Notes under the pieces: model-generated
Seen by the model: the letters and a program-made list of their open reading frames with translations, nothing else
Database searches by the model: none
What the model was told of the DNA's origin: nothing
Source: Ornithorhynchus anatinus
Taxonomy: Eukaryota > Chordata > Mammalia > Monotremata > Ornithorhynchidae
Assembly: GCF_004115215.2 (NCBI RefSeq)
Contig: NC_041738.1
Coordinates: forward strand, 15,656,669-15,720,668
Length of the DNA stretch: 64,000 nucleotides
Direction: 5' to 3'
Translations under genes and position numbers: made by a program
Shown here: one piece after another, positions 22,413 to 37,984 of the stretch
How the letters are laid out: the number at the start of each line of letters is the position of its first letter
How positions within the stretch are numbered: position 1 is the stretch's first letter

Positions 22413-22900
22413 AAGAGAAGCAGCGTGGCTTAGTGGAAAGAGCATGGGCTTGGGAGTCAGAGAACATGGATTCTAATAATAATAATGGTATTTGTTAAGC
22501 GCTTACTATGTGCAGAGCACTGTTCTAAGCACTGGGGTAGATACAGGGTAATCAGGTTGTCCCATATGAGTCTCACAGTTTTAATCCCCATTTTACAGAT
22601 GAGGTAACTGAGGCACAGAGAAGTTGAGTGACTTGCCCACAGTCAGCTGACAAGTGGCAGAGCCGGGATTTGAACTCCAACTCCCAAACCCGTGCTCTTT
22701 CCACTGAGCCACACTGCTTCTCTAATCCCGGCTCCAGCTCTTATCTGCTGTGTGACCTTGGGCAAGCCACTTAACGTCTCTGTGCCTCAGTTATCTGTAA
22801 AATGGGGATTAAGACTGTGAGCCCCACGTGGGACAACCTGATTACCTTGCATCTACCCCAGTGCTTGGCATATAGTGCTCAACAAATACTATTAATAATA
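22413..22900 (+). mobile_element. Mon-1 (+) with an inverted Mon-1 (-) inserted
   Basis: The outer Mon-1 head is at 22413-22476, an inverted complete Mon-1 at 22477-22722, and the outer copy continues at 22723-22900. TCTAAT flanks the insertion on both sides. Confidence 0.9.
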
Positions 22901-22914
22901 ATAAAAAACTAATA

Positions 22915-23582
22915 ATAAAATCGACTCTCCGGAGCTTCTGCTTGATGAGGAGATGAATGGGCAACCATCGGAGGTTCTTAAGGAGTGAGGAGACTTGCAC
23001 AAAATGTTTTAGAAAAGTGATCCAGGCAGTAGAGTTTAGTATAGACTGGAGAGGGGAAAGGCTGGAGACAAGGAGGTGAGTGAGGAGGTTGATCCAGCAG
23101 TCAAGTAGACAAGTGCCTGGATCAACGTTGGCAATTCGTATGGAGAGGAAGGGGTGGAGTTTGAGAATAATAATAATGTTGGTATTTGTTAAGCGCTTAC
23201 TATGTGCAGAGCACTGTTCTAAGCGCTGGGGTAGATAGAGGGTAATCAGATTGTCCAACGTGAGGCTCACAGTTAATCCCCATTTTACAGATGAGGTAAC
23301 TGAGGCACAAAGAAGTTAAGTGACTTGCCCACAGTCACACAGCTGACAAGTGGCAGAGCTGGGAGTCAAACCCATGACCTCTGACTCCGAAGCCCAGGCT
23401 CTTTCCACTGAGCCACGCTGCTTCCCCGTATGAATAATAGTAGTAGTAGAATAATAGTAGTAACAATAGTAGTAGTAGAATAATAGTATGAATAATACTA
23501 TTCATTAAGTGCTTATTATGTGTCAAGCACTGCTCTAGGCTCTGGGGTAGATGTGAGCAAATCTGGTTGGACCCGGTCTCCA
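22915..23582 (-). mobile_element. L2 ORF2 fragment plus two Mon-1 copies
   Basis: L2 (-) at 22915-23163; a complete Mon-1 (-) at 23164-23425; an older Mon-1 (-) at 23430-23582 preceded by an AATAGTAGTAGT microsatellite. Confidence 0.85.
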
Positions 23583-24572
23583 TCAGTCAATCGTATTTAA
23601 TGACCACTTACAGTGTGCAGACCACTGTACTGAGCACTTGGGAGTGTACAATGTAACAGACACATTTCCTGCCCACAGTGAGCCTTCAGTCTAGAGGCAG
23701 AGACAGACATTACTATAAGTAAATAAATTACAGATACATACAGAAGTACTTTGGGGCTGGGATGGGGCAATGAATAAAGAGTGCAACTTAGGGTAACACG
23801 GAAGGGAGTTGAAGAAAAGGGAAGAGAGCTTAGGGGAGGCCTCTTGGAAGCCTCTTCTTGGGAGAAGCAGTATGGCTTGGGAATCAGAGGACGTGGGTTC
23901 CAATCCCAGCTCCACCACTTGTCTGCTGTGTGACCTAGGACAAGCCACTAATTTCTCTGTGCCCCAGTTACCTCATCTGTAAAATGGGGATTAAGACTGT
24001 GAGCCCGAGGGACAACCTGATTTCCTTGTATCTACCCCAGCGCTTAGCACAGCGCTGGGCACATAGTAAGCACTTAAACAACATCCTATTATTATTTTGT
24101 GCCTTAACTAGGGCTTTGAAGGAGGGGAGTGGAGGGGCTCCCAGTCTTAATCCCTATTTTGCAGACGAGGGAGCTGAGGCACAGAACAGTGAAGTGATCT
24201 GCCCAAGGTCACACCGCAGACAAGTGGCTGAGTTAGGATTAGAACCCAGATCCTTCTGAGTTGGCCTAGCAGATAGAGCACGGGCCTGGGAGTCAGAAGG
24301 TCTGCCCACAGTAGGTGCTTAATAAAAATGACTGAAGGTCATGGGTTCTAATCCCCCCCTGCCACTTTGCTGTGTTTTCTTGGACAAGTCACTTAACTTC
24401 TCTGTGTCTCAGTCCCCTCAGCTGTAAAATGGGGATTAAGATGGTGAGCTCCAAGTGGGACAGGGACCGTGTCCGGCCTAATTATCTTGTATCTTACCCC
24501 AGAGCTTAGAATGGTGTCCAGCACATAGTAAGGGGCTTAAGAAATTCCCCAAGTATTATTATTACTCCCGGG
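23583..24572. mobile_element. L2 (-) split by Mon-1 (+), then Mon-1 (-) and Mon-1 (+)
   Basis: L2 (-) at 23583-23862 resumes at 24096 after Mon-1 (+) 23863-24095. Mon-1 (-) lies at 24130-24262. Mon-1 (+) at 24262-24572 is itself broken by a 33-bp L2 tail at 24302-24335. Confidence 0.8.
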
Positions 24573-24607
24573 CCTGGGCTCGCAGGATGTGGTGACCGAG
24601 CCTGGGG

Positions 24608-24935
24608 ATTCATTCACTAGCATTTAGTGAGCGCTTACAATGTGCCTTTCCCTCTGCTCTTCCCCCTTCCCTCAGCACTACTCATTTGTATATATTATTT
24701 ATTACCCTATTTACTTTGCTAATGAGGTGTATATCTCCTTGATTCGATTTATCTTGATGATGTCTTGTTTTTGTTTTGTTCCGTTTCTCTCTGCTGTGTG
24801 TCTCCCCCGATTAGATTGTGAGCCGTCACTGGGCAGGGATTGTCGCTATCTGTTGCCAAATTGTCCATCTCAAGCGCTTAGTACAGTGCTCTGCACATAG
24901 TAAGCGCTCAATAAATACAAAGGAATGCATAAATG
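24608..24935 (+). mobile_element. L2 LINE 3' end
   Basis: A short reverse L2 scrap at 24608-24645, then a forward L2 3' UTR at 24646-24935. Confidence 0.85.
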
Positions 24936-26065
24936 AATTCACTAGTATTTATTGAGCGCTTACTAGGGGCCGAGCCCTGTAGTGAGCACTTGGGATGGAC
25001 AAAACGTCCACAGAGAGGGACAATCCCTGCCCAATGACGGGCTCGCAGTGGGGTGTCCTCTCCCAAGAGCGGAGGGATCGTCTTCTCCGTAAGTCGGCAC
25101 TCAATAGATCCTATCGATTGAGTGATTGATGGATGAGCTGCGGGGGGAGGGGGGGAGGCCTCAGGGGGCCCTGGCACGGCCGCGGGCTGCTCATAGAGCT
25201 CATAGAGTTAGAGAAGCAGCATGGCTCAGTGGAAAGAGCACGGGCTTTGGAGTCAGGGCTCATGAGTTTGAATCCCAGCTCTGCCACTTGTCGGCTGTGT
25301 GACTGTGGGCAAGTCACTTAACTTCTCTGTGCCTCCGTTCCCTCATCTGTAAAATGGGGATTAAGACTGTGAGCCCCACGTGGGACAACCTGATTCCCTT
25401 ATGTCTACCCCAGCGCTTAGAACAGTGCTCGGCACATAGTAAGCGCTTAACAAATACCAACATTATTATTATTATTATTATTAGTAAGCGCTCAATAAAT
25501 ACAAAGGAATGCATAAATGAATTCACTAGTATTTATTGAGCGCTTACTAGGGGCCGAGCCCTGTAGTGAGCACTTGGGATGGACAAAACGTCCACAGAGA
25601 GGGACAATCCCTGCCCAATGACGGGCTCGCAGTGGGGTGTCCTCTCCCAAGAGCGGAGGGATCGTCTTCTCCGTAAGTCGGCACTCAATAGATCCTATCG
25701 ATTGAGTGATTAATTGATGGATGAGCTGCGGGGGGAGGGGGGAGGCCTCAGGGGGCCCTGGCACGGCCGCGGGCTGCTCATAGAGCTCATAGAGTTAGAG
25801 AAGCAGCATGGCTCAGTGGAAAGAACCCGGGCTTGGGAGTCAGAGGTCATGGGTTCGAATCCCAGCCCTGCCACTTGTCAGTTGTGTGGCTGTGGGCAAG
25901 TCACTTCTCTGTGCCCCAGTTCCCTCATCTGTCAAATGGGGATGAAGGCTGTGAGCCTCACGGGGGACAACCTGATGAGCCTGTACCTACTCCAGCGCTT
26001 AGAACAGTGCTCTGCACAGAGTAAGCGCTTAACAAATCCCAACGTGATGATTATTATAGAGTTGG
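24898..26065. repeat. Direct repeat of ~310 bp flanking a Mon-1, followed by a second Mon-1
   Basis: Bases 24898-25204 and 25482-25796 match with only a 4-base indel (TAAT) and one G-run change. The first copy is followed by Mon-1 A (25205-25481), the second by a clearly different Mon-1 B (25797-26062). The repeat includes part of an L2 tail and an L2 3' end. Confidence 0.9.
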
Positions 26066-26092
26066 ACGGCGGGGGCGCTGTTCCCGGCGGCC

Positions 26093-26191
26093 GCGCGCGT
26101 GCGCGCGGGGCCGGTAGTGACGTCATCGCGGGCGGGGCTTCCCCTCTCTCCTTCCTTTCGGCCGCCGGAGGAGGCTCCGCCGTCGCGTCAG
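26093..26191 (+). promoter_or_regulatory. RPL27: RPL27 promoter and non-coding exon 1
   Basis: A perfect CRE palindrome TGACGTCA lies at 26118-26125. A pyrimidine tract, CCCCTCTCTCCTTCCTTTCG, at 26141-26160 matches the 5' TOP initiator of ribosomal protein genes, so transcription probably starts inside it. Exon 1 ends at 26191 before GTGAGT. The nearest Mon-1 ends only about 55 bp upstream of the CRE. Confidence 0.75.
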
Positions 26192-26195
26192 GTGA

Positions 26196-29747
<3,552 letters not shown>

Positions 29748-29762
29748 GCCCTCCATGTCCAC

Positions 29763-29768
29763 AATAAA
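29763..29768 (+). terminator. RPL27 polyadenylation signal
   Basis: AATAAA 15 bases after the stop codon; such a very short 3' UTR is typical of ribosomal protein genes. Confidence 0.9.
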
Positions 29769-30814
29769 CTCGTTACACCCCACGGCCCGCGTCTCTGTCT
29801 CCGTGGGAGGGGCGTGTTGGTGACGGCCTGCTGCAGGGGGTGGGGATCGTCAGCATTTACGCAAGGCAGTATAGTGTTTGGGAGATGCAGCTGAAGCATG
29901 AGCCTCCCTCTCTGCCCACGGGGACTAACTCTTGACAATATAACATACAGAAGGTAAAAAGAGCATGCCGAGGTGGTGGTTTGGTTTGTTTCAGGCCAGT
30001 TGAGCGCTCAGCAGAGTGCTCTGCCCCCCCCCCCCCGTTATTAGCTCTCTTTTACTCCTCTCATGTTCACCACCTGATTGGGGTGCCCCCTCTATGTACT
30101 TTTCAACATCCTGAGTCATATCCACCTCGGAGCCACTCACAGCGCTTTATGTATTTCTCCCTTGCCTCAGTATGTGTGTATATGAATTTTCAAAAATGAT
30201 CTTCCCACTGTTAATTATTTCATGCATTTCCCCCACATTTAGGCTCGTGGACAGGAAACAGCCTGTGATTCTACGGTGCAGCAGCCAGTGGGCATTAAGT
30301 AAATAGCACCACAACTCTTACTGACCTGGAAAAATGGCTCCCAGTGGCTGTGAGCGCATTTTGTGCCTTGGTGGGTGTTGGGAAAAGTGTCCGTGGAGAA
30401 GGACGCTGGGGAGAGGCTCCCACTGTTGGGGTGGAATTTCATGGGTGTGTTTTGAAAGATGGGGAGAGCTGTAGTCTGGTGAATTTGAGGGAGTTCCAGG
30501 CAGGAGGAAGGGAAAGTCAGTGGGTGGTATGAACTGCTTACCGAGTGTTTAGTCGATAAGAAACAAAGTAACTGGGAGAATGAACAGTGTTAGTTGGAGA
30601 CTGGGGGGAGAAGAGAACTGATGATCCCAGGCCTTAGGACTCAAATCAGCAGGAACAAGGCAGGGAGCTTCCTGCCACAATAAATGGGGGAACAGACGGT
30701 GATTCCTACCCTATCCCCTGACCTAGACGTAAACAATAGTAAAAGTAAAGGTCTGTATTAGGCACTGTGTGCAGAGCACTGCTAAAGTGCTGGAGGGAAA
30801 GGACAGGTGAAATC
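29769..30814. other. RPL27-IFI35 intergenic, unique part
   Basis: No gene and no clear repeat except a poly-C run near 30025 and short SINE-tail scraps near 30760-30800. From 30815 to about 37850 the sequence is almost entirely retroposon. Confidence 0.45.
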
Positions 30815-33800
30815 GTGTTTGAGTGCTTACTGTGTGCAGAGCACTGTACTAAGTGCTTGGGAGTGTACAAGACGAAAGAGTTCCTTGTCAGCGAGTTTAC
30901 AGGTGGGCAGTGAGGTAGATGAGATAGAGGTGAGTAGATTTTGCATTAGAGGAGTGAAATTTGTTGGCCGGACAGGGTTGTAGGAGACATGGCAGGAGAG
31001 AGCTAGCTAATGAAGGCATTTCTGTTGGATGCGGAGGTGAATGGGCAATCACTAGAGATTCTTGAGGAATGGGCAAACGTGGACTGAAAGTTTTTGGTAG
31101 TGGGGAGACAGAAGGTGGGGGGCGGTCAGCAAGAAGGCTGATGCACTAAGCAAGGATAAGTGCTTGGATTAATGTGGTAGTTTGGAGACGAAAGGCTGGA
31201 TTTCAGTGATGTGAAGGTAGAACTGACAGAATTTAGGAGGTTAAATATTAGGGTTGAAAGATGAATTCATAACACCATGGTTATGGGTTTGTGAGACTGT
31301 CTATGGCGATGGGAAAATCGGAGTGGACGGTTTGGGTGGGATGATAAGGAGTTCTGATTTGAACATTAAATTTGAGGTGTTGGCAGGACACCCAAGTAGA
31401 GCTGTCCTGCAGGCAGAAGGAAATGCAAGACTGCCGAGGAGAAGTGGCGTGGCTCAGTGGAAAGAGCACGGGCTTAGGAGTCAGAGGTGGTGGGTTCTAA
31501 TCCCGGATCTGCCACTTATCAGCTGTGTGGCTTTGGAAAGTCACTTCTTCTCTGTGCCTCAGTTACCTCATCTGTAAAAATGGGGATTAAGACTGTGAGC
31601 CCCACGTGGGACAACCTTTCATTCATTCAATAGTATTTATTGAGCACTTACTATGTGCAGAGCACTGTACTAAGCGCTTGGAATGAACAAGTCGGCAACA
31701 GATAGTCCCTGCCGTTTGACGGGCTTAGAGTCTAATCGGGGGAGACGGACAGACAAGAACAATGGCAATAGAGTCAAGGGGAAGAACATCTCGTAAAAAC
31801 AATGGCAACTAAATAGAATCGAGGCGATGTACATTTTATTAACAAAATAAATAGGGTAATGAAAATATATACAGTTGAGCGGACAAGTACAGTGCTGAGG
31901 GGATGGCAAGGGAGAGGGGGAGGAGCAGAGGGAAATGGGAAAAGAGGGTTAAGCTGCGGAGAGGTGAAGGGGTGGTAGAGGGAGTAGAGGGAGAAGGGGA
32001 GCTCAGTCTGGGAAGGCCTCTTGGAGGAGGTGAGTTTTAAGTAGGTTTTGAAGAGGGGAAGAGAATCAGTTTGGTGGAGGTGAGGAGGGAGGGCGTTCCA
32101 GGACCGCGGGAGGACGTGACCCAGGGGTCGACGGCGGGATAGGCGAGACCGAGGGACGGCGAGGAGGTGGGCGGCAGAGGAGCGGAGCGTGCGGGGTGGG
32201 CGGTAGAAAGAGAGAAGGGAGGAGTGGTAGGAAGGGGCAAGGTGATGTAGAGCCTTGAAGCCTAGAGTGAGGAGTTTTTGTTTGGAGCGGAGGTCGATAG
32301 GCAACCACTGGAGGTGTTTAAGAAGGGGAGTGACATGCCCAGATCGTTTCTGCAGGAAGATGAGCCGGGCAGCAGAGTGAAGAATAGACTGGAGCGGGGC
32401 GAGAGAGGAGGAAGGGAGATCAGAGAGAAGGCTGACACAGTAGTCTAGCCGGGATATAACGAGAGCCCGTAGCAGTAAGGTAGCCGTTTGGGTGGAGAGG
32501 AAAGGGCGGATCTTGGTGATATTGTAAAGGTGAAACCGGCAGGTCTTGGTAACGGATAGGATGTGTGGGGTGAACAAGAGACGCGTCAAGGATGACACCG
32601 AGATTGCGGGCCCGAGAGACAGGAAGGATGGTCGTGCCATCCACGGTGATATCCCAGCTCTGCCACTTGTCAGCTGTGTGACTGTGGGCAAGTCACTTAA
32701 CTTCTCTGTGCCTCAGTTCCCTCATCTGTAAAATGGGGATTAAGACTGTGAGCCTCACGTGGGACAACCTGATTACCCTGTATCTACCCCAGCGCTTAGA
32801 ACAGTGCTCTGTACATAGTAAGCGCTTAACAAATACCAACATTATTATTAGGGAAGTCTGGGAGAGGACCGGGCTTGGGAGGGAAGATGAGGAGCTCAGT
32901 CTTGATCATGTTGAGTTTTAGGTGGCAGGCCGACATCCAGGTGGAGATGTCCTGGAGGCAGGAGGAGATGCGAGCCTGAAGGGAGGGGGAGAGGATGGGG
33001 CGGAGATGTAGATCTGCGTGTCATCTGCGTAGAGATGGTAGTCAAAGCCGTGAGAGCGAATGAGTTCACCGAGGGAGTGAGTGTAAAAGGAGAACAGAAG
33101 AGGGCCAAGAACTGACCCTTGAGGAACTCCAACGGTTAAAGGATGGGAGGGGGAGGAGGTGCCAGCAAAGGAGACCGAGAATGACCACCGGCCAGAGAGA
33201 TGAGAACCAGGAGAGGATGGAGTCAGTGAAGCCAAGGTGAGATAAGGTGTGGAGGAGGAGGGGATGGTCGACAGTGTCAAAAGGCAGCAGAGAGGTCAAG
33301 GAGGATCAGAATGGAGTAGGAGCCATTGGATTTGGCAAGAAGGAGGTCACGGGTGACCTTAGAGACAGCAGTCTCGGTAGAGTGGAGGGGACGGAAGCCA
33401 GATTGGAGGGGGTCCAGGAGAGAATGGGAGATAAGGAATTCTAAGCAGCGATTGTAGATGACTCGTTCTAGGATTTTGGAAAGGAAGGGTAGTAGGGAGA
33501 TAGGGCGATAACTGGAGGGGGAAGTGGGGTCAAGAGCGGGTTTTTTTAGGATGGGGGACACGTGGGCATGTTTGAAGGCAGCGGGGAAGGAGCCATTGGA
33601 GATTGAGTGGTTAAAAATAGAAGTTAAGGAAGGGAGGAGGGCAGGGGCGATGGTTTTAATAAGGTGAGAGGGAATGGGGTCTGAGGCGCAGGTGGTGGGG
33701 GTGGCACTTGCGAGGAGGGAGGAGATCTCTGAGGATACTGCAGGGAAGGATGGGAAAGTAGGGGAGAGGGTTGGTGGGGGGGAGGGGAGAGGCGGAGGGG

Positions 33801-34705
33801 TGACTTTGGGGAGCTCAGACCTGATAGTGTTGATTTTTGTGATGAAATAGGTGGCCAGATCACTGGGGGTGAGAGATGGGGGAGGGGGAGGAACAGGGGG
33901 CCTAAGGAGAGAGTTAAAGGTCCGGAACAATTGGCGGGGGTGACGGGCATGGGTGTTGATGAGGCAGGAGAAGAAGTTTTGCCTGGCGGAGGAGAGGGCA
34001 GAGTTAAGGCAGGAAAGGATAAATTTGAAGTGTGTGAGGTCGGCTTGGTGCTTGGACGTTGGCCAGCAGCGCTCAGCAGCTCGAGCATAGGAGCGTAGGA
34101 GGCGGAAAGAGGAGGTGATCCGGGGCTGTGGGTTAGTGGAGTGAGAGCGGCGGAGGGAAAGGGGGGCGAGAGAGTTGAGATGAGTAGAGAGGGTGGAATT
34201 GAGAGCGGAAACCTGATCATCGAGAGTGGGAAGTGAGGACAGGGTGGCAAGGTGAGGAGAGATGCTTTTGGAAAGATGGATGGGATCAAGAGAGCGGAGG
34301 TCTCTGTGGGGCAGTAGTGAAGGTTTGCAGGGGGAGGGAGTGAGAGATGAGGCAGGTGAGAAGGTTATGGTCAGAGGGATTTCCTTGTATCTACCCCAGC
34401 ACTTAGAACAGTGCTTGGCATATAGTAAGTGCTTAACAAAAAACATTTTATTATCAGGGCTGGAGATGTAGAGTTGGATATCATCTGCATAGAGATGGTA
34501 GTGGAAGCCATGGGGGCAAATAAGTTCTCTAGGGGAGTGGGTGTAGATGGGAGAGAAGAAGGGGACCCAGAACTGAACCTTGAGGGACGCCTACAGTTAA
34601 GGGGTGGGAGGCAGAGGAGAAGCCTGTGAAAGAGACTGAGAATGAGCAGTCAGGGAGAGGAGAAGAACCAGGAGACAAGAGTGTCAGTGAAGTGAAAAGT
34701 CAATG
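30815..34705 (-). mobile_element. Four-level nest of L2 and Mon-1 elements
   Basis: The outer old L2 (-) covers 30815-31434 and 34456-34705. It is split by Mon-1 (+), 31435-31617 and 34379-34455. That Mon-1 is split by a young L2 (-), 31618-34378, which is itself split by a 5'-truncated Mon-1 (+), 32651-32850. The young L2 encodes ORF2 pieces such as [43 protein letters not shown] and [12 protein letters not shown]. It is 5'-truncated and frameshifted. Confidence 0.9.
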
Positions 34706-35221
34706 AAAATGACCAGGTTCCTTCACCCTCAGCTTAGAAGCCCGTCAAGTGGGGGGAGCCTCTTGGGGGGAGGAAAAGGGCTAATCTGAAAGGGTTAAGG
34801 GTCACAGGGAAGACAAACCTCGGTCCCTGGAGGCAGCAACAAGCTGCCCTGGAGTGAGTGGGAGGGATGTACTGGGTGATAGTGGCCTGAGGCAGAGGAC
34901 GGCTCAGTGATTCAGGAATCCGGTGGGGCCTCCCAGCCCAAGTGTGGGGGCTGAGCTGGGTGGAACAGGAGGATAAACTGGCTTGTAAAATGTGTGGGGA
35001 TCTAGCTCCCAATTCAGGTTGTGTGGTGGCCCCCAAATAATCACTGCTGTATTTAAAAGTGTTTAGTATGCATCAAGCACTATATTAAGTGCTGGTAGAT
35101 TTTTTTTTAGCAAACTATTGTATCGTGCTTTCCTAAGCACTTAGAATAACGCTGAGTACAGTCAACGCATGTTAAATATCAATTGGTTGATCCATAAATA
35201 CGATTGAATGGATGACCTGTG
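34706..35221. other. Mostly unique spacer in the IFI35 upstream region
   Basis: No gene is seen over 34706-35035. A Mon-1 scrap (-) lies near 35040-35095 and an L2 tail (+) near 35110-35215. Confidence 0.45.
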
Positions 35222-36120
35222 GGTGCCCCTCTAGTCTCTATCTACCCCCACTCCCTTAGAGGACTCATTGGCTCCTAAGGCCTCAACTACCACCTCTAGC
35301 CAGGTGATTATCTCCAACTCCAGCCCCGATCTCTCTCCTTCTCTGCCGTCTCGTGTTTGCTCCTGCCTTTTTAGGCCATCTCTACTTGAGCTGACACCTC
35401 AAACTTAACATGTCCAAAATAGAACTCCTACCTTCCCACCCAGACCTTGTCCTCCCCTTGACCTTCTCATCAGTGAAGACAGCACCACCATCCTCCCTGT
35501 CTCACTAAAACCCACCCTTTCCTCTCCATCCAAACTGCTAACACAATCCAAGCACTGACACTAAACCTCCTTGATTATCAGCATCTTTGCTGACCTTGCT
35601 GCCTCCCTTCTTTGCCCACTCCAGTCCATACTTCACCCTGCTGCCTGGATCATTTTTCTACAGAAACGCTCAGCCCACGTTTCCCCATTCCAGTGGTTGC
35701 CCATCCACTTCTGCACCAAACATAAACTCCTTTCCACCTGCTTTTAAAGCACTCAATCACCTTGCCCCCTCCTTATCTCACCTCGCAGCTCTCCTACAAC
35801 TGTGCCCACACATTTCTCTCCTTTAATGCCAACCTACTCACTATACCTCGATCTCATCTATCTCGCTGCCGGCCTCTCGCCCACGTCCTGCCTCTGGCCT
35901 GGAACGCCCTTCCTCTTCATATCCAATAGACAATTATTCTTCCCCTTTTCAAAGCCTTATTGAAGGCACATTTTCTCCAGGAGGCCTTCCCTGACTAAGT
36001 CTTTTCTTCCACTTCCTTCTGAATCACTCTGACTTGCTCCCTTGTATTCACTCCCCACCTCCCATCCCCGCAGAACTTACGTAGATAGCTGTCATTTGAT
36101 TTATATTAATGCCTGTACAT
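35222..36120 (+). mobile_element. L2 LINE, ORF2 3' part
   Basis: A forward, well-eroded ORF2 with QWLPIHFCTKHKLL-like sequence and the AGGCCTTCCCTGACTAAG motif near its end. Confidence 0.8.
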
Positions 36121-36289
36121 AAGTGCTCCAAAGCTGCCCCGGGACAGGGTGTGGGCAGGGATCTTGAAGGGGCAGCTGTCTCTCACCACCCGGGAGGGTC
36201 GATGCGCAGTGGGTGGTGGGCCTTGGGTCGCTGAAGTCGGGGTGTCATGGGGAAGATGGACCAGTGTAGCTTTCCCTTTGCAATCCACC

Positions 36290-37611
36290 ATCACCCACCC
36301 ACCCCACCCTTGCCTCGGCCCGAATGCCACAATCTTGGCGTCCCCGTCAACGCCTCCCGGTCACTCAGCTCTCACACTCCACCTCCACCGGCACCTCAAC
36401 CTCAACAGCACCGGAACTGAACCCCTCACCTCCCTCCCCAAATTCCGTGTGTCAGTGATATCACCCTCCTTGATCCAGGTCTCCCGACCCTTGACGTCAT
36501 CCTCGACGCCTTACTATCTTCCAGCTCTCACCTTCCCCCATGGATAATTTATTTTAATGAGTGTCTCCACTGGCAGACTGTAAGTTCCTTGGGTAGGGAG
36601 CGTGCCCGGCTACTCTTTCGTACTCCCCAAGTGCTCAATACAGTGTTCTTCACACTGTAAACTGCTCAAAAAATATAACGGGCTGATTCTAAATCCCTCC
36701 GGATTTACCGCCCCCCCACTCCCAATCTGGAACACAACTTTCACGGCAGAAACAGCCTGGCTTAGTGGAAAGAGCACAGGCTTGGGAGTCAGAGGTTGTG
36801 GGTTCTAAGCCCGGCTCTGCTGTTTGCCTGCTGCGTGACCTTGGGCAAGTCACTTGGCTTCTCTGGGCCTCAAGTCACCTCATCTGTACAATGGGGATTA
36901 AGACTGAGCCCCACGTGGGACAACCTGATCACCCTGTATCTACCCCAGCGCTTAGAACAGTGCGTGGCACCTAGTAAGCGTTTATCAAATACCTTCAATC
37001 AACATCATCAACGTCCCTGCCCCAAGCTCTGGTCATTTCAGAGGTTGACCATCGAATCGACCTTCTTCAACTGGTCTCCCTGCCTGAAACCTGTCCCCTC
37101 TCCAGGCTATACTTGAGGCCGCTGCCCAGATGGGACGTCATTCTGCCCAGGTCTCCCACTCCTCCCCAACCTCCGGTGGTTGCCCATCGCCCTCTAAATC
37201 AAGCAGAAACTCCTGACTTGGTTTTCGGCCACACACCCGGCTCTCTCCAACCCATTTCTCCCCCTGTGTTCTTATGCAATCTTCATCCCTCTCAAGTTCA
37301 CTTAGCATGCCTCCCTCTCATCTCTCCCACCTCCAACCCCTTACTCGTGCCCTTCCTCCTGCTTGGAGTTCCCCCTTCCCAGTCGCCAGACCGCACCTCT
37401 CCCCACCTACGAAGTCTCCGGTGATCCTGCCTCTCACAGAACGCTTTCCCCGATTAATCGATATTTAACAAGCACTCGCTGTGGGTGCCCAGCACGGCGC
37501 TAAGCGCTCGGGAGAAGTCCAATTCAAAAAAGTTGGGGGATGCGATCCCGGCCCACAAGGAATTTGCAATTCATAGGGGTGGGCAGACATCAGAAGAGAT
37601 TAGGGAGAGGG
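36290..37611. mobile_element. Old L2 (+) broken by a younger L2 tail and a Mon-1, then an L2 (-)
   Basis: Old L2 ORF2 (+) at 36290-36545 and 37005-37456. Between them are an L2 3' tail (+) at 36547-36680 and a Mon-1 (+) at 36746-36998. An L2 3' end (-) follows at 37457-37611. Confidence 0.7.
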
Positions 37612-37779
37612 GAAATAATAATTACCTCGGCCCATCTTTCCAACTACCCTCAGCCTCACAGGCTCCTGGAGTGCTCCACCCGCCGTTCGAGCACTTCCTG
37701 ACTCACCCATCCGCTTTTCTATTATCTTTTTTCTCCTGTCGGTGATTTTGTTCCCCCAACGGTACCCTGTTTTGTTTCC

Positions 37780-37845
37780 AGCGCTCGGTCCAGCGGTCCG
37801 CGCAGAGTGAGCGCTCAGTAAATACCGCCGAGTGACCGCCCGAGT
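37780..37845 (+). mobile_element. L2 tail upstream of IFI35
   Basis: CAGCGCTCGGTCCAGCGGTC... ending AGTAAATACCGCCGAGTGA, a GC-drifted L2 3' end about 140 bp before the ATG. Confidence 0.6.
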
Positions 37846-37974
37846 GGGTCCGTCCGTCTCCCCTGTCGTCCTCGGGGCCGTGCGGGGTCTCCCAGCGGTC
37901 CGCACAGTGCCGCCGTCTTCCTCCGGACGCCGCGGTCACCGGGGGGCGGAGCCGGGGGCGGAACGGGCGGGCGG

Positions 37975-37984
37975 GAAACGAAAA
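37975..37984 (+). promoter_or_regulatory. IRF-type element overlapping the IFI35 start codon
   Basis: GAAACGAAAA contains the IRF core AANNGAAA (AA-AC-GAAA). Its last A is the first base of the IFI35 ATG. IFI35 is interferon-induced in mammals, so the site fits. It is not a full ISRE with two GAAA blocks two bases apart. Confidence 0.5.

Noticed and set aside
31774-34446. Long minus-strand open frames as a host gene
   Set aside because: They carry L2 reverse-transcriptase motifs ([26 protein letters not shown]) and end in an L2 3' UTR.
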